64,000 nt of DNA, from positions 1 through 64,000 of the forward strand of contig JASAND010027998.1 in assembly GCA_030248195.1 (NCBI GenBank), in the 5' to 3' direction. A program made the position numbers and the translations under genes. Source of the stretch: Trissonchulus latispiculum (lineage: Eukaryota; Nematoda; Enoplea; Enoplida; Ironidae). Below the pieces are notes generated by a model that saw nothing but the letters and a program-made list of their open reading frames with translations, was not told the DNA's origin and did no database searches. Shown one piece after another: positions 21,207-34,260 of this stretch (the first letter of the stretch is position 1; each line of letters opens with the position of its first letter).

Positions 21207-24200
21207 TATATCTTAAAGAAAACTAAGATAAAATGTTGAGCACTGAAGAAATACAGAATTTAAATCTGTGCATTCTTTATGAAAATATACAAGATATTTA
21301 TAACTCAAACTTTTGAGAAGCACCCCTCAACTGATAAACTTGGTCAAATTGGTCAAATTTACTTTCCGCCAAACCTGAATGTTTGGCAAAGTTTCGGAAT
21401 AAAATCCATTATTGTGCTTTATTTCTTCACCTGTCCACATTAATTATGAGTCTTAGTCTTGCTTTAGGAAAACTGAAAATTTAACTTCAAAATTATAAGT
21501 GTATTCTATAAGCTTGTCTGCTCGGGACTTACTCAAAGAGTTTCTGACTTTCGTGTATTTAAAAGAAGGTTAATGACCACCTTTGAGTCCGTTATGCCTA
21601 AACGGACACTACTTTAGTGGGTTTTGTGCCCATTTTTTGCGATTTTGATTTATGCCAGCTAGGCTTCCTGAAATAGTATTTTTGGTTTATGCTTGTCCGC
21701 TAGCTTAGGCTGGCTGAAATAGTATTTTTAGTAAATTGTAGTAATTAATTGTATCATAAATTTGTGGCTGCCAGTTTTTCTAAAAATAAATAGCGCCGGA
21801 TAAAGGAATTACAGTTTTGAATTTAACCTCTGTCAAAACGTTTAAAATTAACATGGAAAAGTAACTATTGAAATGAGCACAACCTTAAGTTAGTATTAAC
21901 TAACGGAAAATGTTTAAGCATAAGAAGTTTAACGGATTAAGTACCGGGGGGAGGGTCACCTTATACACGTAATTTAGACTTAAGGTAGGGGATTAGCCAA
22001 TCAGATGCGTTTTAGTTCAAACGCATATAAACACATGGTTAATTGTGTTAACCGTGACCCCCCCCGAGATTTCGGCCTTAATGTGCCGAGCATCTCGCAA
22101 GCTTATTCTATTAGGAAGGGCTGAGTGTCGTACTCTTCCTATTGTAAACTCTTGGTGATGAGCAGCAGTCGAATTATCTAAAATGTATTGATAAGTTGTT
22201 GATTCTATCACTAAATGCTCGTAATATTTTTGTCTTCTATAACACAAAGTCTGCAAGTTCAACTGTTTAATTTCGGCATGTGCAATGCGCAATATGTTTT
22301 CGGAGCATAGCAATAGCAACAAAGCAACACAACGCTAGGAGACCCACTAAGGGATCAAATTATCATTGATGTCTGCCATTAATCAAGATCATGCAGTAAC
22401 TTTGCTTTATGTTTAAATCTGCAGTAGAATAATCACTACTTAGGCAGCTAAGCATTTTGTATTTTCTTTTATTGCTGGTTGTAATTTCACAACAAACAGG
22501 TTTCAGTCAAAACGTTTGGTGTTTCACTCCAGTAATGTTTTGAAACAGTCCCAAACAACAAGAATGTGAAGTTGCTGGTCAGAATGAGCTAATATCAAGC
22601 TATCAGTAAGCATGAGCACAAACATTTCCGTAATTGTTGCACCTTTCCTTTTAAATATAGAAAGTTATTACTTTTAAAGCCAATGTCCTTAAACAGGTCA
22701 AAGTTATATCTTTTGCAGCAAAGATGATCTGAATTCAGTGGAATAGTACAATTGAGTGGTACTAACTAACTTTGGGTGTTTTGCATACAAGTATATATAA
22801 ATTTGACAAAGTCACACATTTGCAAGCACTAACTGCAGAAGTTGATGCTGCCATCGCATTTTCGGGGACCTGTTAACTCTGTGAGAAAATTAAAGCAAAC
22901 CTGTGGCTGAAAAGTTAGCTTATAGTATTCATTGCCGCATTAAAGGCCAGGTCTTAACTGCAAATCTTTATTTTTGCCAAGTACAGATAAGTAATAGTTC
23001 GATATCATATTAAGTTATTTTTCTGAAGACAGCGCGTTTCTTAGCACAACACAGCTTTATATGGCTTTATTAGCTATATCTAACTTCGTCACAAAGTCAA
23101 AATCACGTAGCGCTGTAGAAATCTCTAAAACTATGACTCTAACTGAAACTGAAACTGAGTCTAAGTTTTGATATGCAGGCGGATCAATGGTCTTGCATTA
23201 GTCTTTGCCAATGCATATGATTGCAGAATAGTAACAGAAATTTTAAATCATTTTTAAATTACAAATTCCTTTTCCAAATTCTTAATTGCATAAGAACGAT
23301 CCAACAGCTGAGCACCTAGACTGCTGAAAGTCGATGCTATGTACAAAATTTCACAACAGTGAGTGTAGTACATTTCCGTTTCTATGTACTTTTCTGAAGC
23401 AATCACGCTAGAAAGTGGTTTGTGAATTGCTGATCCTGAATCCACAATTAATTTGCAGTTCGTCAATACCCGAGAGTTCAGATTGGCATTGAAAACGTGT
23501 TTGTTATCATTCTAGTAATTAGACTTTCTTAGACCAAGTTCAAAGTTACGTAACTTTCTGCAATTTTCAATTATGAAACTTTCACGGCATTAAAATTCCA
23601 GAATATATGCAGTTGCATTTACGACTGAGTAATATTAATATTCACAAATATTATGAAAGCTTTGCGCTGTTCTCTTTTTGGCACAGTGATGTAAGAAAAG
23701 CACTTTTGACTGCAGATCCGAGGTGAAAGCTTCCATTCCAGGTGAAGCCACATCTGGACACCATTCTGGTCTTAGTTTCATAAAATTAAAGAGTTGAATC
23801 AGACATTATTTAGAAAGTTTTTTCAGAAAGAAAACAAAGGCAATTTCTAGCTACAACGAAGCCACAAATTTACGTTTTGATAGAGTATTTTTGATATTTT
23901 TGAGTACCTACAAGGGTTAAAACCGTTTACTACATAATTAATGGTTTTAACCCATTTGATTCAGGTTGCTAAGTCAAGCCGACAAGGACAAGTCCCTGAT
24001 CCATTAATTTGATATCTGATGAGATGAGACTCTGATCAAGAGAAGGCTAGCGGATTATATTTACATTTGTGGTTCCGGTATCCGTAGCCCCCTGGTCATT
24101 GTGAACGATCAACGTTCTTTAGTGTTTGGCAATTTAATTTATTTCAAACTCTGATCCGCTCCGCCAAATATCAACCTCGGTGAGGTTCGCTGCCCAAGAA

Positions 24201-24358
24201 ATAAGGGATTTTTATTTGATTCATTAGGACTTGTTTAATCACTCAACTCCCCGATAATCCTGGATCTGCTTTTAGACAGCCGCTTTCAACTCCGCCCAAC
24301 TTGGTCCAAAATATTGGGTACTACTTTTTCAAGATAAGCTGGTTTTGATATTTTCCTA

Positions 24359-25088
24359 CTGTAATGTTTTGATGAAATGACATGTAATAATTATTCAAAA
24401 AGGTTAATTGTGCGCTTAACATTGTAGAATCTTTATGTGTGCTTAAAGCCGAAAACGCTATCTTTAGTTAAAAGGGTGAAACGTAAGTTCAAGACTCAAT
24501 CTGTGCCTCTAAGCTAGCAGATTTGTGATTCTCGCCATAGAGTAATTGTTAGTTCATTTTATTTGTGGATTTTCCAATATTTGCAACATTTAAGACTAGA
24601 TATTAGTTATTATATATGTCGTACTTGTAAAGTCTACCTATTACTGTAGTAACTTCATTCATCTCCATGGTAATTTTATCATTGACTGTAGTATCCTATA
24701 ATTTCGTATTTCGACTGCCTTATATCTTATCTTAATAAATTCTGTGTGTGTTTGGAAAACGTAGACTGTCGCTGATATCCCGCATCATCCGATTGGCTAG
24801 AACGCCTTCGTTTGACCGTGCACTGACCTACACCGTCTCATTTGCATAAGCACATTCCGACGAGGCCCGCTGCTGAAATTATAAGTAACTGACCCCTGAA
24901 TTTGGGCTAACTGTCAAGACGTCGTTGTAGGAAAACCACCCCGACGGAGTCCTTGACCTAAGTAGCTTTGCAGTACGCCGTTAGCCTGTGTAGCGAATTG
25001 ACCAGTGCTCGTTCAAAAGAACTTTAGTTTCAAATTTGGGATCAAGACCCCGATCCCATAAGTTTAATCTTAATCAATTCGTTACACA
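24359..25088 (+). repeat. tentative LTR-like segment
   Basis: Begins TGTAATG and ends GTTACA, giving TG...CA ends with a short inversion. An AATAAA at about 24736 is followed by a GT-rich stretch, as in an R region. No second copy, primer-binding site, polypurine tract or target duplication was found, so this is weak. Confidence 0.2.
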
Positions 25089-25509
25089 TTGCTTCAATTG
25101 CCAGTAAGTCAAAAGCATTTTTTAGCTGATGTTAACCTTTGCAGAATTTAACTATCGCGTTCTCTTTCCTGGAGTTTATGGAAATTTTAATGTTGGGGAA
25201 ACGAGAGGGAGAGGGGGGCCCGTGTCTTTCCCCGCAATTGAGCTATCGGGAGCGATCTCTTCGGCGATGGGATTACCGTTTTCGACCTACCATTATTACG
25301 TGCTTACCGTTTAAACAAGAATGGTTATCAAACGTGCTCAATCAGACATGGTGAAAGGTTGTAAATGGTAGGGCAATGGCCCCGTTGATCATTATTGCGG
25401 TTTTCGTTTCAAAATTCAATACTTATGGGCAGTTTCAGTTTCTAAATTCAGTACGTACGTAAAGTGGGTATATTCGTCAGTATTATTGTATATATGAATA
25501 TGTATGAAC

Positions 25510-25632
25510 AAGAGTTGACAAAGTGGGGATAGCTTGGAAAAGAGTTGACAAACTGGGGACAACCTTAATTATGGGGATTAGCGTTGACTAACTGGGGAGT
25601 TGACAAACTGGGGAATTGACAAACTGGGGAAA
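25510..25632. repeat. degenerate tandem motif GTTGACAAACTGGGGA
   Basis: About six imperfect repeats of a 15-18 bp unit (GTTGACAAASTGGGGA), some separated by short unrelated sequence. Confidence 0.7.
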
Positions 25633-26594
25633 AACCAATGTGTTGTTGGTGTGTTCTACTAGTCTGTTCTTAGGATAGTTAGATTAGATTTTATCATTCT
25701 GATAAAGCAAATTTCTTTCACCAATTAAAATGGATCATGTATCCAAATTTAGGTGCACAAGAGTCCGTTAACTAATTAACTTTATTTGTTGTCAACTGAT
25801 AGAACCGTTAGAATGTATCACCCAGGAGAATGGGCTAGAAGTAGGTATTTAAAAGAGCAAGAAGGAGGAGGAGGAGGAGGACGAGATGACCCACTGTCTA
25901 GTCATGTTCATGGGCACTTGTCAGTTAAAGTGAGCTGGTTCAGAACAATCTCTACCATAACGAATTATACAATTGCAGATTCCAGCTAAGCCCGATGAAA
26001 GCCTGATAATGACAGTTGCTGGAGAGCTTCCATTGTCGGGAACTGATCTGATGAATAACTTCTCAAATAAATTTCTTCAAATAACAAATTTTTACAAAAA
26101 ATGTAATTCTTCATCAACTGTTAAATGAAACCACCTGAAATTGCAAAACACATAAGGTATAAACCAAACGCAATGACACTTTTCCGTTTTAATCAATGGT
26201 TCATATTTTTACAAAGAATCTAAGAATTTGAAAAGTATTTTACAGTATTTTAGCTTTTATAAACAAAATTTGGAAACTACCCTCTTACCACTCTAAAATC
26301 GCTCATGTAAGATTTCGTCACGCTCTGATTGCCCGTTCGTGATTAATAAATTTTCAAAGCATTTTTATGAAATCGTTACATTTGGCTAATTTAGAAAACC
26401 AACCAATGCATGAGAAAGCCTGCATTTAGAAAACCAATCTTGACTATGCATGCAAGGTTTGTATTGTTGAGGCATATGGTCCAATCCGTTGATAGTTGCA
26501 TTCAACGCTTTGACAAATGCTGGCCGTCAATTTCGTGCCAGTCAAGTGCCACGATTAATTGGCGATTAATTGGCAAGTGCCACGATCAAGTGCC

Positions 26595-27134
26595 CGGATT
26601 GGTTGGTATGGCTGGAAAGACGGCACCAAAATGAACATTTTTGCTTTTACAACTTTAGAGCTATCTTGAGTGGTTAAGTCAATATAAACAAAGAAACGAT
26701 TTTTCGGGTCCAAAATGGCCATTTTTGAGGAAATCAGTTGTTTCGAAATTACGGAGACATGTCAATGGCAATGTTAGTTTATTTATACGCAATCGATAGA
26801 CCACCCATTTGCACATTTTATCAATGTCTATTAGCCGGAGTTTATTGCTCTAAACTGGAGATTTGGCCGAAAATGCGACTATTTTGTTTTGAACATCGAT
26901 TTTTCAAAAACTACCCAATGAATTCGCGTGATTCATGGTAGTATGAAAATTCGCACTATCGCGGAGGGAAACTTTTCTCGGTTTGAGCTAAAACAACTTC
27001 AGTTGCGAGAAAACTAAATACAAAGTTGCAAAATTTCGTGTCATCGCACATTTGCTGGATTTTCTGGAGTATTGAGAGTTGTTGAGCCAAATAAAAAATG
27101 TCCCTTGGCCCGCATGTCCTTCATATCATGGCAC
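26595..27134 (+). repeat. fragment of the TTAAGGTGGTGG MITE family
   Basis: Similar over about 540 bp to the interior of the element at 48822-50436, from GGTATGGCTGGAAAGA to TTCATATCATGGCACGA. A third copy is at 63640-64000. Both ends of the family are missing here. It includes the stretch where the 48.8-kb copy carries an insertion, so it helps define that insertion. Confidence 0.75.
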
Positions 27135-27391
27135 GAAAAGAAAGAATGCCCCGGCCCGGCTCCGGCCCGGCCCCGGCCCGCAATTTTGCAAACGGCGCTC
27201 ACAATGAAACTTCTGGTGGATTAAAACAATTTCTCCAAATTCAAATTTTGACGACGTGATTTTACTGAAATCTTTTCCCGGCAAATTGTATTATTGTAGG
27301 AAGTTAGAATGAATTTCAACTACAAATGCGATTTTAAGGCCCAAATTGCGTGAACTCGATTTATCGCCTGAAATCAAACGTTTTTTCCACA

Positions 27392-27566
27392 ATTAAAGAA
27401 GAAAGAAGTTGCACACCACCAGGCGCCCGAAAAAATCGAGCACCCGGCGGGACTCAAACCCGCGGTCTCCTGCTTAACCAACTGAGCCCGGGTGCTTTGA
27501 AATGAGCTTAAACCGGAATTCGAATCCAATGTGTACAATTTCCAACGCACAAGTGCTTTGCACCCC
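27392..27566 (-). mobile_element. tRNA-derived SINE, copy C (degenerate)
   Basis: The same architecture as SINEs A and B: 3' hairpin (GGCGCCCGA...TCGAGCACC), B-box-like stretch, CTCAGTTGGTTA A box and leader ending near GTGCAAAGCAC. Part of the anticodon arm is missing. It shows that the family is dispersed. Confidence 0.7.
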
Positions 27567-28902
27567 ATTTTTATTATCAAATAGCGCATTCAAAAATGGT
27601 ATAAATGGCACCTGTCTTTAAATTCGTTTGCTTACTGAAAGAAAATAGCTAATTGCTAGCACAGAACTCGGATACAGCGCATATTGTATGCAATATAGAA
27701 TTATGATGCCATACTGAAACCATGACCGCTAAAAGCAAAGTAAACCAATTGCTCCAAGATCACTAAGCGTGGAGAAGAGTATCCAGAATAAAATAGCGAT
27801 TTTTTGAAATAACCACTCGGAAGTCTATTTTTTCCGAGCACTTTTCAGAAAACTCTTAAAATTCTAGTAACTCTATCAACAAGAGATACCCACAACTACC
27901 CGCGCGAGTACCCTGCGGATAGCAGAATTTCTAATACCTAGTATAATTTCTAGTACCCGCAGCCCACTTCCAAGTCTGCGATGAAAATATACGGCCAAGA
28001 ACTCACGAAATCGTACAATTAGCAAGATTAGAATGTTTATGTTCGTGAATTCTTGAGTAGTATGTTTATTAGCACCGCTATGTTCTACATGCAAAGATAT
28101 TGCACGCCGTACTGCAGTCTTTTAGTGCTTAGTACTTACTGAATCCAGTATGCCATGAAACACTAAACTGTATTAACAATATTTTACAATTCCAGATTAT
28201 ACATGGGTAGCTTTATGGCTCAAACTACTTGCTAGGCAAGTTCGAAGTATTTGCTGGATAAACTTGGGTCCTAGCTGGAACACGCAAAGGAACTCCCAGG
28301 AAAAAACCAAACGTCTATTAACACCTACAATACTTCAGTCCACATGGGGCTGAAAAGAAATGACTTTTCCTTTCCTTAAACTTTTACTTTCCTTAACAAT
28401 TTTCCAACTGCAATACGCAAGACAACCCAGGCAACACAATACAAAACCGGAAAATGGCAGCTATCTGGACTCCACAATTGAAGCCATGATTTGACCATTT
28501 AAGTTTTTTTACGTCTTATCTTGGCTTCTGTAGAGAAGTCTCCAAAGTTTCCTTCACATTTATTAACATTGTTAATGTTAATCCAGCGTAGAGTCTGCAG
28601 CCTGAAGATACAATAGTTAATGCAGCCTAGAACCAGCCGCGGGAGGTGGAAACTCGCTACACTTCTTTCCTTAAAAATTAAACCTTCCAAGAATGTATGA
28701 AGTACCTATGGAGTTGAAGCTCTCCCACACCAGCTTGTTTTATTATAAATTGCTGGCGTGGGCAGGGCTTCTGGGTAATAGAACATTCCTTTAATAGAAG
28801 TTTATTACGAGTTTACAAAGTTACATTAAGTTTAAAAGTTTACTTCAATTTTCAAGTTTCATTCAATAGCGCTTCAGCCCAATCCAAGATATCTAAAAAA
28901 GG

Positions 28903-28910
28903 TATATAAA
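28903..28910 (+). promoter_or_regulatory. TATA box
   Basis: TATATAAA, 32 bp upstream of the ATG at 28942. Initiation about 30 bp downstream would leave a very short leader before the secreted-peptide ORF. Confidence 0.35.
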
Positions 28911-28941
28911 ATATGATCGTCAAACTGAAACGGTCGACAAA

Positions 28942-29130
28942 ATGCAGATTATTTTGCTACTGTTGTTTTCTGTTTGCTTGTGTGTTGAAGCTTTAAAACC
29001 AGCGGTCTGTTCGAAAGATTTGTATCTGTCACGAGCTTTTAAACACTATCATAGCGGGCGCATTTTTGATGCTGTGTGCTTGCCATACTGGTATGTATTA
29101 GGGTGTGACAAGGCCATGAAGCGGATTTGA
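28942..29130 (+). CDS. putative small secreted peptide, first exon
   Basis: A 62-codon frame starts with a classic signal peptide (MQIILLLLFSVCLCVEA) followed by a short basic, Cys-containing mature region. The frame crosses a good splice donor (CTG|GTATGT near 29088), and a fitting acceptor (TTTGTATCCAG near 29259) leads into an open frame ending at 29360. A two-exon gene is therefore possible. The TATA box upstream supports transcription. The proposed second exon lies antisense to the zinc-finger-like ORF at 29272-29853, so both cannot easily be right. The family is unrecognised; a short secreted effector or neuropeptide-like molecule is only a guess. Confidence 0.3.
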   Translation: MQIILLLLFSVCLCVEALKPAVCSKDLYLSRAFKHYHSGRIFDAVCLPYWYVLGCDKAMKRI

Positions 29131-29271
29131 GACGACGCGATACCTGCACGTCTCGAGTTTTTAATGAGACCGCCCGGCCCGAGTTTTATTTTGAGCCCGG
29201 CCGGCGTCGTATTTGTAAAATGCATACACGCTTAATGTTAGTTATTTTATTTGTATCCAGTTGTATTAAAG

Positions 29272-29853
29272 CTACCTCTTGGACAAATGGCGGATCGCCA
29301 TATCCAATGCGTTCATCGCCAAAGTCTGAGCCGCTGACCGGAAAATCTTTTTCATCGTAGTACAGAGCGAATTCCTACACGTGTGGCTGTTGATTCGGGT
29401 CATCTTTCCACGGCAGGTTTTACATCTCACTGTAGAGATTCGCAGGCGATGTCTTATGCGAATATGTCTTTTGATTTTTTCTAGTCTTCGAACGGCAGTT
29501 GCCTGGTTTGCGACATAGTCGCAATATGAACATGTCAAGCTCGCTGCCCTTGGGTTAACCAATATTGATCCAATAATCTCGATGTCATCTCTAAACAAGT
29601 AAATTACGTAATTACGAAATATTATCAACTTTCGAGTCTTTTCAAAAATGTTTTGAGACATTTCACGAATTCGTCTTGATTTTACAAAAATGTTTTTCGA
29701 GACTTCGAACAATATTTCGAGATTTTTGAAAATGTTTCGAGAGATTTGAATATATTTCGAGTCTTTCCACATCTGGTTAGCAAGTCTTGAAAGATGAAAA
29801 ATTCTCAAAACATAAAAGATCTCAAAAATGAAAAGTCTATCGAAATAATTCAT
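29272..29853 (-). pseudogene. zinc-finger-like repeat-encoded ORF, copy 1
   Basis: A 193-residue frame. The first 80 residues come from low-complexity TTTCGAGA-type repeats and are unlikely to be real protein. From FRDDIEIIG onward the sequence is of good quality: CSYC...HIRIRH and CKTC...HTC form two candidate zinc-binding groups, though the spacing is wider than a canonical C2H2 finger. A second copy of the start of this segment (RDEIDIIGTMLVN) lies at 40560-40625 on the plus strand, preceded in both copies by TTTAG, which could be a splice acceptor. A dispersed transposon-encoded DNA-binding protein is likely. Confidence 0.35.
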
Positions 29854-29960
29854 TGTCTCGAAATATGTAGATAATGTCTCGAAATTTGAAAAATGTCACG
29901 AAAGTTGAAAGTCTCGAAAGTATAAATGTCTCGAAATACTAAAAAATATGCCATTGTTTC
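29600..29960. repeat. degenerate TTTCGAGA/ATTTTTGAAAA repeats
   Basis: Many imperfect copies of TCGAGA and GTCTCGAAA in AT-rich sequence. Part of the block recurs in inverse orientation at about 40340-40470, next to the second zinc-finger-like copy. Confidence 0.6.
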
Positions 29961-30230
29961 CAAGATTATAGAGATTTCAAAACAAGTTGTGCCGATTTTC
30001 AAATTTCAAGTTTACTAAGCGCGGGCAGTGTGGGGAGGGGCGGGGTGAGTACCGAAAATCCAAACAATCTCAAAAACTGCTAAAGATCGCAATGATAGAT
30101 CAAGTTTTAGGGACGTTTTGCATTTTTAGGTCGTTTTGGGCGTTTTGAGCGAAATTTTGACATTTTTGTCAATTCAAAAACCTGGGGGAGTGGAAGTCCA
30201 AAACATGCGGAGCGGCGGGTCGAATCCTCA

Positions 30231-31330
30231 CCTAAAGTCTGACCAAAAAATCTTGGAACCGAAATGTGAGCGGCTGTCCTGAGTTATCATTTCAAGGTAG
30301 CCTATATAATGTATATATTTTTAGAATCCTCAGGAGCCGGGGATTTTGAAAATCCGGAAAAATCCGAAATTCCGGGTTTCATTCACGGAAAATCTAAAAT
30401 TTTTAGTTTTTCGCCCAATTTTTATCGCAATCAAAATTTTGTTTTGACAGTCGAATAGAGCTGGTCCCGCTACACATTTTTGCTCTTGGAAGCTTTTCAC
30501 GAAAATGCTCTCAATTTCCGGAATTTCGGGATTTCAAAATTTCTGAATTTTAAAAATTTTCTCTAATACCCACAAGATGGGTATCATTCGAAAGCTCTCA
30601 TCGAGCTGAACAACTTTTGTAATAGAACGAACTCTTGAAAATAAACTCAACTCCTGGAATCTGCGAAAACCGGATTTTCCGGATTTTAAAAATTTTCTCC
30701 AGATTTCTCAATATGGGTATCATTCGAAAGCTCTTGACGAGCTGAGCAAAGTGTCTAATAGAGCCAACTCGCAGAAATAAGCCCACTTCTCGGAATTCAA
30801 GAAAACTTTCAATCTAAAGTGAAATCCGGAATGTGTGAATTTCGGGAATTTGTTGCATTTTTGGACATTGGTCCTATTAAAAGATTTGTTCAGCTCATCA
30901 AGAGCTTTCAAATGATACCCATATTGTGGGTATTAGCGAAAATTTTTTAAATTCTGAAAATCCGGTTTTCGCGAATTCCACCCATCTTCTGGGTATTGGA
31001 GGAAATTTTTAAAATCCGGTAATATTGAAAACCCGGAATTCCGGAAATTGGGAGCATTTTCGTGAAAAGCTTCTAAGAGCAAAAATGTGTAGCGGGACCA
31101 GCTCTATTCGACTGTCAAAACAAAATTTTGATTGCGATAAAAATTGGGCGAAAAACTAAAAATTTTAGATTTACCGTGAATGAAACCCGGAATTTCGGAT
31201 TTTTCCGGATTTTCAAAATCCCCGGCTCCTGAGGATTCTAAAAATATATACATTATACAGGCTACCTTCAAATGATAACTCAGGACAGCCGCTTACATTT
31301 CGGTTCCAAGATTTTTTGGTCAGACTTTAG
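30231..31330. mobile_element. 1.1-kb foldback element (long palindrome)
   Basis: CTAAAGTCTGACCAAAAAAT at the left end is matched by its exact inverse at 31311-31330. The arms stay similar inward for roughly 500 bp, through CTCAGGAGCCGGGGATTTT, CGAATAGAGCTGGTCCCG and GGGTATCATTCGAAAGCTC, and meet around 30780-30870. No ORF. An end fragment of the same family is at 44993-45112. Confidence 0.85.
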
Positions 31331-31515
31331 TTCAAACACGCTTATGATGGGAGTACATATGTCCAAAATCTGATACAATGTTAGGAAGAACGATGAACAA
31401 TGTTATGAAGAACAAAATATGAAAGTGCTTTTTTATTTGTTAAGATTTTAACAGAAAATATCACACATCCAAGGACAGCTCATTGGTCCGACTTCTATAT
31501 ATGTATCGATAGCGC

Positions 31516-31830
31516 ACAGACAGTTTCGGCCGGCCGAGCGGTGAGCCGGCCGGCCGGAGGCCGGTAATCCAGTAGGCCGGCCTGGAGCATTTTGCAGCTA
31601 TTATGACTGCTAAGATATTGATTTTCGAATGTTATATTAGAAAAATAGCATAGCATAGCATAGAAAATTTGTATAGCTAAATTTGGGGTTCATTTTAAGC
31701 ACAGTTGCTCTAAATTGTAAATGTTGATTTGTATCCTGGCGGTCGGCCGGCTGGCCGGCCTCAACGGCCGCCGGCAGGCGAGCAAAAGTCATCGGCCGGC
31801 GGCCGGCCGGCCTCAAACATTAACAGACAG
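31516..31830. mobile_element. hAT-like element with GGCC-rich ends, 8-bp duplication
   Basis: A 299-bp element (31524-31822) is flanked by ACAGACAG at 31516-31523 and 31823-31830. Both ends consist of clustered GGCCGGCC motifs in inverted orientation, with an AT-rich centre. The 8-bp duplication fits hAT. The extreme termini are less regular than in the other hAT copies. Confidence 0.6.
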
Positions 31831-32595
31831 GGCATGTCATATGCACAATATGGGTTGCCTAGGGTTTTCCCTCAGTAAATAGCTGCGGAAATTTGAACTT
31901 CGGCCATGAACGTTTTTGAGGTCACTTTTGGGTACCCTCACTTAAAGGTCTGCCCTGAAAGCATGGAGAGCGCCTAGGGTCACAAGCTGTAATGTCGAGA
32001 TGTGTGGAAATCACCATGCAAAAAATTGGGTCTCTGGGACTTTCCTGTGAGTCAGGGTTGGGTGATTTTTTTGTTAAAATTTCGGGTTATTTTTTTGTTA
32101 AGCTTGCTATAGCCTTGGGGGGGGGCGGGAAACCCACCCGCCTCCTGGACCAAGGGTTGGACCTATGAGCTCCAAAACATAGCATCAGAAAGCGCGACTC
32201 TTTCTTACCTGTGTGTGGAAAGATCAAGTCATTTGGTTCACTCCTGCTCATTATATGACATTTTGAAAATGACACCTACTTTTTGGTCCAACCATGCCAA
32301 AATTTTGTAAAGTTTGGACCGATGTAACTTTTGACTGGGTTGGGCTAGAAAAGTTTTGCACATATCTGCAATGATGGCAAGTCTTCCTCTTTGCACACAG
32401 CCAAAACTAGGTCGATCCGATGCACCGTTGCTCTGGCACATTGCCAAATGTGGCGGGGGAAAACCCGCTTTGGGGGGAAAACCCACCCAAGTTTTTTTGA
32501 AAAATTGTTAACAACCAAACAGGGAAAGCTTTAAGCTAAGCACAGCTTTAAGCAGTGGTAATAACAGATTTTTTGGTTTTCGGATTTGCGTCAAC

Positions 32596-34260
32596 CTTGC
32601 GTCCCGCCAAATTTCAGTTGCGTCCCATTAAGAAATTTTGCGTCCAGAAAAATTATTGTTTTAGGGTGTCTTTTGTGCAAAAATTGCTTTTATTTATTGA
32701 AATTTCGATAATTTCTCTAGTGTAACATGAATTAATCGTATAAGACGAGTAGAAAGTTGATCCTGCTTTACAGCAATGCACTTTTACTACTACTGCAAGA
32801 TGCACATAGATAGATGCGTCCAATATACACGACGCGGGGTCTGGGGGGCGGAGCGGAGCCCACCAGAAGTTGAAGAATTTTTTGCAATTACAGTAAAATC
32901 CGTAATGGTAATGTTTAAAAAGATTAATTTGGCATCTATCCCATCTTAAGCCCATATTGTGACTAATTTTTGTTACTAGTGGTACATTCCGATGTTTATT
33001 GTTAAACTATTTCAGTATTAAAAATTAATGAAATAGTTATTAAATTAATATCATTGAGAAGAAAAGTAGATCGGGGGGTCTGGGGGGCGGAGCCTCCCCC
33101 CAGAAGTTGGAGAATTTTTTGCATTTACGAATTTATTCGTTTAATTGAAACGTTTAAAAGATTAATTTGGCATCCGTTACAGTTAACCAAAACATCTAAC
33201 GCTAGTGCATTTCTTGAGTAAATTGCATTTGTAAATTCTTGAATTTTGCTTGTCTACGATGCTTAGTGCAGTATTATTCAAAGCAAACACAGTGAAGCAT
33301 TAACTTTGGTTACGATTGATTAAAGTTAAATTTGTCGTAAATTTTTCGTAGACAGCTTTTTGTTGTTGAAAATTTTAGAAAAATGGTAGTTTTGCATTAT
33401 TTCAAATTGCTATTTGTGTATATATGCTTTGCGAAAAACGTTTTTAGAATTATATGCTTTAAATCAACCAAAAACTTGGATATTCTGCAAATTTTGTTAA
33501 TTTCGAGATTAAACCCCAGAAGGTAAAAAATGATTCAGAAATCGAGACAAAAACAAATTCTGAGTTTACAAACTTTGCTAATGCTATTCTGTAAACAGAA
33601 TCTTTTAATTCCAAATTCCAAATATATAGTAGTATCAAGAAAAAACCAATTTGCACAACCAAAATATAATCGATACAAATTCTAACGTAAACCGTTGTAA
33701 GTAAATACCATTAACGAGGATTGCGATAGATTATGGCTAATTTCATCGTAAGCGCAAAATGCTTCATGAAAAGCTTTTTGCAGTTGAAAAGTTCAGAACA
33801 AAATGTAGTTAGCATTTTTGACATTACCGCTTGTGTATTCTTGCGAAAAAGAAAACAAAAGAAAATTTTTTTGTTTTTAAACTATTCCGAGAAACATTAA
33901 TGATCCCAAAAATTTGGATATTCGGCTGCGGCTACAAATTTTATTAATTGTGGGGCTTGATCTGTTATGTATGGATACTGGTAAATATATAACAACTCAG
34001 CAAGTACTGACACATGATAAAGCACATGGATATTCGATGCCATAGTAGAAAACACCAGGGGGTCTGGGGGGAGCACCCCAGAAAACGAGAAAATTTTGGA
34101 AACTATGAAAAATTGGTACTGGAAACATTTAAAGTTTTCACTCTTAGAACAGCGAATTTTCTCCCGAAATAATGTTGCGTCTAGCTTGCGTCTCGTTAAA
34201 ATTTCATTGCGTCCAGATAAGAACTTTGCGTCCAGACGCACTTGTGGACGCAAAAAACCC
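32596..34260. repeat. diverged repeat modules (GGTCTGGGGGG and GCGTCCAGA)
   Basis: A module reading GGGTCTGGGGGGCGGAGC... CCAGAAGTTG.AGAATTTTTTG occurs near 32838, 33073 and, more diverged, near 34058. A GCGTCC-rich motif stands at both outer ends (32596-32655 and 34170-34255). The arrangement suggests nested or tandem copies of one unidentified element. No coding sequence. Confidence 0.5.

Larger units (their letters stand above)
21207..26594. other. 5.4-kb gene-free stretch
   Basis: No supported gene. Reading frames are at most about 100 residues and look random. Within it are a weak LTR-like segment (24359-25088) and a short tandem motif (25510-25632), listed separately. Confidence 0.5.

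Noticed and set aside
27139..27185. GC-rich CGGCCCGG cluster as a hAT end
   Set aside because: No matching inverse end or 8-bp duplication could be found.
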